Part shown: piece by piece, positions 19,393 through 23,047 of the stretch
How positions within the stretch are numbered: the stretch's first letter is position 1
Layout: each line of letters starts with the position of its first letter
Source of the DNA: Isoetes engelmannii
Lineage: Eukaryota; Streptophyta; Lycopodiopsida; Isoetales; Isoetaceae
Assembly: GCA_011763485.2 (NCBI GenBank)
Contig: JAANSK020252162.1
Location: 1 to 23,047, forward strand
Direction of reading: 5' to 3'
DNA: 23,047 nt
The notes under the pieces: model-generated
Databases searched by the model: none
Told to the model about the DNA's origin: nothing
The model's input: the letters and a program-made list of their open reading frames with translations, nothing else
Program-made: the position numbers and the translations under genes

Positions 19393-19860
19393 ACGGCTGA
19401 ATCGAGTTGTTTATTGTTGCTCCTTTTCACAAGCCAAATTGCTTTCTTATTCAAAATTGAACCAGATTATATGATATTCAAGGACTATAGAGGATGATCG
19501 TGAACATGATATATTTTGCGCAATGTCGTTCTCATGCCATCAAAAACACATCACAAAGTAGACTATTCGATTTGCAATCTACATATTTTTCAATGTCATG
19601 GCTTCTTTTGGGCATCTTTTGTTTTAAAAATGCTAATATATTGAGTGTGCCTTTGAGAGCCTTTTTAGGATTCTGATGATACTTTTTAGGCTTTTTCCAT
19701 CATTAAAATACATCAACCTCTTTCTGTTAGTCATTTGCACCCCCCATTCATTCTTTGCTCATCCATCTTTCCTAAGTAATTCTCTCCCTCTTTGCTCTTT
19801 CGTCTTCGCTATTTCACCATCACGCTGGTGTCCAATCCATGAGCTCTACAAAATCCTTGA

Positions 19861-19878
19861 GAATCTTCTAGAATATTT
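19861..19878 (+). promoter_or_regulatory. Heat shock element array
   Basis: GAAtcTTCtaGAAtaTTt gives three perfect alternating nGAAn/nTTCn units at 5-bp phase and a degenerate fourth. Trimeric heat-shock factors bind such arrays. It lies about 65-80 bp upstream of the TATA box in the LTR. Confidence 0.6.
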
Positions 19879-19942
19879 TCTAGAGTTTTTGGTGGACTAT
19901 GCCACATGCATTAGTGGAGAGAACTGGCCCCATAAATAATAG

Positions 19943-19953
19943 TATATAAAAAG
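19943..19953 (+). promoter_or_regulatory. LTR TATA box
   Basis: TATATAAAAAG fits a plant TATA box. It lies about 190 bp from the LTR end and about 270 bp before the gag ATG, as expected for an LTR promoter. Confidence 0.55.
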
Positions 19954-21030
19954 GTCTAGAGCATGGTTTTTGGTATTCCGGTTCAACGCCAGTTATGACC
20001 TCCCATGTTCCAGTGTCTTGGCCTCTTGTGCCCTTCATATCATTGTACATATCATGTTATTAATGTAGTTTCTTGATCCATTTCGATTATCCTAAAGTTC
20101 TTGTCGTGATTCTTTTGATATCCTGCATGTAAGCTCGTGACAGTTTGAAGCGGAACCCATTACTCGATTCTAGTATGCTCTGAGCTTAGCCTTTCCTTAA
20201 CTTTTTGTCCATTATCTTGTCATCATGGAGGATGTTGCAACAAGTAAAGAAATTATGGTAATCTTGATGGAGCAGGTTGAGCAGCTTACCTAAATGTGTC
20301 AGAGGTTATAGCTTGAGAATAAGGAGCTTAGAGAAGATTTAGCATGTCATGCTTTGGCATCAGGATCAGCATTGAAGCCTTCTAGCTAGCCCAAGATCAG
20401 TTTACCATAAAAAAAACTTGATGGCACGCTATCCGAGCTTCGTGGGTCCTTGAATCATGTTTGATTGGTGGTTGCATCCTCGCAGATATCGACGGATCAA
20501 GCTTAGATTGGTTCGGTCGGTTCTCTTCTTACAGGACCAGCTCTTAGTTGATTCGCACCATTGCTCAAGAAAGGGCTCTACAGCTGAAGGATTTTATGAC
20601 CTTTACTATACAACTTGAGGCTTGTTTTGGAGATACTAACAGTCAGCAATCTGAGGCAAGGGTCACATCTAGCTTCAAGTTATGCTCTATGTTCGAATAA
20701 ATTGCATTCAAATATATAGCTTAGAATGGTATTCCCCCTTGCGGCTGTTTTTTGCGGGAGCTTTGATATGACGTTAAAGATCTATTGCTGACTATAGATT
20801 ATCTTAAAACCCTTGAAGCGACTATTAAGTTCACAGTTTAGTGTGATAATTGCCTATTTGAAGATAGTAAGAGCATCAAGGTCTCGAGCTTCAGTTTTGT
20901 AAATACCCATATTGCCTCCAGCTCCAGTTGTGACTTCTAAAGTCGATGGTCTAGTGCCGATGCAAGTGGATCATTCAGCTATGGGGTCCTTTGTCCCTGT
21001 TGAAAACATCTTCAGAAGGAAGCCAATCTA

Positions 21031-21072
21031 TGCTTATACTGTGGAGGTTCCAAACATATAGGTCACGGTTGC
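21031..21072 (+). other. Gag CCHC zinc knuckle
   Basis: The codons read CLYCGGSKHIGHGC, an exact C-x2-C-x4-H-x4-C knuckle that in Gag binds the element's RNA. All four zinc ligands survive, although the surrounding gag is full of stops. Confidence 0.85.
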
Positions 21073-22091
21073 CCAATCAAATAATCTAGCTTGTCATGAA
21101 ACTTCAGGGGCCTGAGTAGGAGGAGTCTCCTGACAATTGAGCGACATTTGTCCAGATCCTTCGACACTCGATGAACATTTTATTCATTCTGATGAGATCA
21201 GTAAAAGTTCTAGTTTCATTATTGTTGGAGTCAAAGGTGGAAAAATTAGATGCTTTAGCACAACCCGATTGTGGAGTGAATGTTTATTTCATGGATAATA
21301 TTGTTTGTTTTCCTCTTAACTAGTCACATAATGTACTACACCCCTCCAATTTCCATCCCGCATGCACCAATAGTTTTGGGTTGTCTTGGCTCAAGTTACA
21401 TAATCCAATTGACTGGCGCTCCAGATCATTCTTGTTTTCTGGTGTTATCCCTAGTCCCAGTTCATCTTTAGCCTCTACTTTTCGAGCTAACATCTATTCC
21501 AATATATGCATTATCTCTCCCCCTAATTTGGTCTCCGTTGCTGTCTCTGTTCTTCTAGTTCAACCTAGTTTCTACTTCCAATCCTGATTCTGCTTCTGCT
21601 CATGATTTTGTTTCCTATTCCTGATCGTGTTCCTATTCTTATCCATGCTCTTGGTCATGTACCTACACCTACCATAGCTCCAACCCTTGTTGTGTAGACT
21701 TTCCCTCCAAGGAAAGCCGGATGCTTTGTCTTGGCGCTCATATCTTGAGCCTCAGCCGAGTGATGCAACTGATCAACAATCACATGTTAAGATATATCCT
21801 AATCGATCCCAGCTTATGGCAATCACTACATTCAAGGTACCTCATGATGCATCTTTATGTAAGTCTACTCGTGCATCTCTCCTGTCTGATACATTGGCCC
21901 AAGATGTATTTTCACATCTTGGTCCAACGCCATTTAGCAGATGCACTGAGATTATGATCATTTTGAGATTTTGGACGATCTTTTATTTTGTGATATATGT
22001 TCATGATGGTGCTCCTAGACTCCGGATTCTCTAGACTTGTCATGATCTGTTGGACATTTTGGAGTAGCCAAAACACTTGAGCTTATTAGTC

Positions 22092-22191
22092 AAGAATATC
22101 CATGGCTTGAGTAACATTACCATTCTTTTAATATATTGATGACACAGTTCCTCAAAAAAAAAAAAAAAAAAAAAAGAATATCCATGGCTTG
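22092..22191 (+). mobile_element. 5'-truncated LINE insertion with target-site duplication
   Basis: aagaatatccatggcttg occurs at 22092-22109 and again at 22174-22191, an exact 18-bp direct repeat. Between the copies lie 44 bp of unique sequence (22110-22153, ending gatgacacagttcctc) and an A22 run (22154-22175) that overlaps the start of the second repeat. This is the hallmark of target-primed reverse transcription. The host site is integrase sequence of the dead gypsy element, which reads on if the insert is skipped. The 44-bp body matches the 3' end of the LINE at 22712-22751. Confidence 0.88.
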
Positions 22192-22430
22192 GACTTCATC
22201 GCTCTGTCAAAGCATTTGGCTGCTACGATATTTGTTCTCGAGCGAAGGTTCCAAGACATCTTCTATATGGTCTTCTTCAGCCATTGCATGTTCCATATTA
22301 TCATTTCAATGGATTTTATCATTTGCGAGGAAGTAGCTGATCTGCTTCTTGAACAGTGGTCACAGTTTGCTAGATACTTATAATAGTGATCGCGGTCCGC
22401 AATCCGTTGCAGGATTTTGGAATTAACTCT

Positions 22431-22690
22431 TTGAGCTATTGCTTGTGGATCACTCTTTTTTGATCATCATTTAAAAAGTAACGAACAAGCAAAATGCATT
22501 AATCAAACATTAGAACAATATTTAAGATGCTTTATCAGTTATCAACATGATGATTAGCTCAATTGACGTCCATTGGTTGAGTTTGCTTTATGCTTCCATC
22601 AGTCAAACTTCATTCTATATCAACTCTGGGTATCATCCTGGTTGGTCTTTTACTGCTTCTGGATACCATCAACCATAGTGCAGAGTGTTG
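22431..22690. other. No gene identified
   Basis: AT-rich flank after the gypsy remnant. No 3' LTR is recognisable. Confidence 0.5.
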
Positions 22691-22702
22691 TACCCCCCCC
22701 CC

Positions 22703-23047
22703 TTTTTTTTTAAGAACTGTGTCATCAATATAATAAAAGAATGGTAATGTTAAAAATCGAGTGAGGAGGAAGGAGAACTGCCCCAAAGAGACAGCGATAC
22801 CTCGACACTCCACAACAAATCCACATAGAAACTGCAACTCTACTACTGTACAAACCGCCCATCACCATCTACAATACCCAGAAGTTCCGCCAAATGGCAA
22901 ACTTCTGCTCTGCTGATCCCGGAAACACAAGAAAGCTCTGAAATAGCTTGTACCTGAGTCGAGGAACAAAAGAGGCTGCAGGCTGCTGAATCCCCTGAAA
23001 GATCCACAACCGCCGCTGCTTCCAGATCAGCCACACCAGCCAAGCCA
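22703..23047 (-). mobile_element. LINE 3' end: ORF2 C-terminus, 3' UTR and A tail
   Basis: On the - strand, entering from the window edge, one frame reads WLVWLIWKQRRLWIFQ and ends FAIWRNFWVL with TAG at 22869-22871. The W..W..RR..F pattern is typical of the region after the zinc-binding domain in plant LINE ORF2. A 157-bp 3' UTR follows and ends attgatgacacagttctt (22712-22729), then a T9 run on + (the A tail) and, unusually, a C10 run (22693-22702). A different frame gives an ATG-led 66-codon ORF over the same DNA, which I take as a shadow. The 5' part lies beyond the window. Confidence 0.65.

Larger units (their letters stand above)
19594..20142 (+). mobile_element. Probable 5' LTR of the Ty3/gypsy element
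   Basis: The proposed LTR starts tgtcatgg (19594) and ends ctcgtgaca (20142). The ends form an inverted repeat of 6 of 7 bases and start TG / end CA, as LTRs do. It is about 549 bp long and lies just before the primer-site position and gag. It holds a heat-shock-element array and a TATA box. No second LTR is in the window, so the boundaries cannot be confirmed by pairwise identity. Confidence 0.55.
20143..22430 (+). mobile_element. Degraded internal region of a Ty3/gypsy retrotransposon
   Basis: Order of remnants: a primer-site-like segment after 20142; gag from ATG 20225 with a coiled-coil start (LENKELREDLA), a capsid-like patch (VGSLLTGPAL, LLLTIDYLKTLEA) and a CCHC knuckle; a protease-like patch with DCG at 21267-21275 and the typical WLKLHNPIDWR at 21387-21419; the RNase H-integrase connection from 21714 (KPDALSWRSYL...FKVPHDASL); an integrase zinc-binding part (about 21960-22260); and a core scrap, SDRGPQ, at 22385-22402. 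Reverse transcriptase and RNase H, which should lie between 21480 and 21700, are gone, and much of the integrase core is missing. Stops and frameshifts are frequent throughout. The element cannot encode its own enzymes. Confidence 0.85.

Noticed and set aside
22843-23043. 66-codon ATG-led frame on -
   Set aside because: A neighbouring frame over the same DNA has the W..W..RR..F pattern of LINE ORF2, so this Ala/Ser-rich frame is a shadow.
1-23047. CRISPR array, bacterial operon or phage features
   Set aside because: No regularly spaced repeats, ribosome-binding-site-led gene runs or phage genes; introns and retroelements indicate a plant nuclear genome.

Overview
The window reads as AT-rich nuclear DNA of a land plant. 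The support is a B3-type transcription-factor domain (a plant-lineage family), a plant-style DP (E2F dimerisation partner) gene, short GT...AG introns, and a mix of Ty3/gypsy and LINE retroelement debris. The gag sequence style would fit a seed-free plant such as a fern, but that is only an impression. No bacterial gene order, operon, CRISPR array or rRNA gene is visible. Almost nothing is a long uninterrupted gene, so most calls come from joining exon-sized open segments across plausible splice sites.

Layout. 1-1300: retroelement-like debris, with a coiled coil and a LINE-ORF1-like patch on + opposite a 332-codon open frame on -. 2520-3013 (+): remnant of a B3 domain gene. 3483-5045 (-): the best-supported host gene, a nine-exon DP-like gene in which all but one exon junction keeps frame and the second arginine of the DNA-contact RRxYD motif is tryptophan. 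5244-5300: a near-perfect 24-bp hairpin. 6194-8492 (+): an ancient tandem duplication of an unrecognised gene fragment, with a shared ~85-bp element before, between and after the copies. 10203-11557 (-): a gene with two B3 domains and at least two frameshifts. 13240-15539 (-): a run of exon-like segments of an unrecognised multi-exon gene that carries stops. 16.5-17 kb: local duplications, a GCATGC-rich tract and a TATA-like box. 17.9-19.4 kb: unassigned ORFs and retroposon tails. 19594-22430 (+): a collapsed Ty3/gypsy element with one LTR, gag with zinc knuckle, protease-like and integrase remnants, and no reverse transcriptase. A tiny 5'-truncated LINE copy with an 18-bp target-site duplication sits inside it. 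22703-23047 (-): the 3' end of the same LINE family.

The genes do not form a pathway here. The window looks like a graveyard of duplicated regulatory genes (DP, B3) interleaved with transposons. The points most worth a second look are the DP-like gene with an altered DNA-contact motif, the heat-shock-element array in the gypsy LTR, the 24-bp hairpin, and the unrecognised 13-15.5 kb gene.
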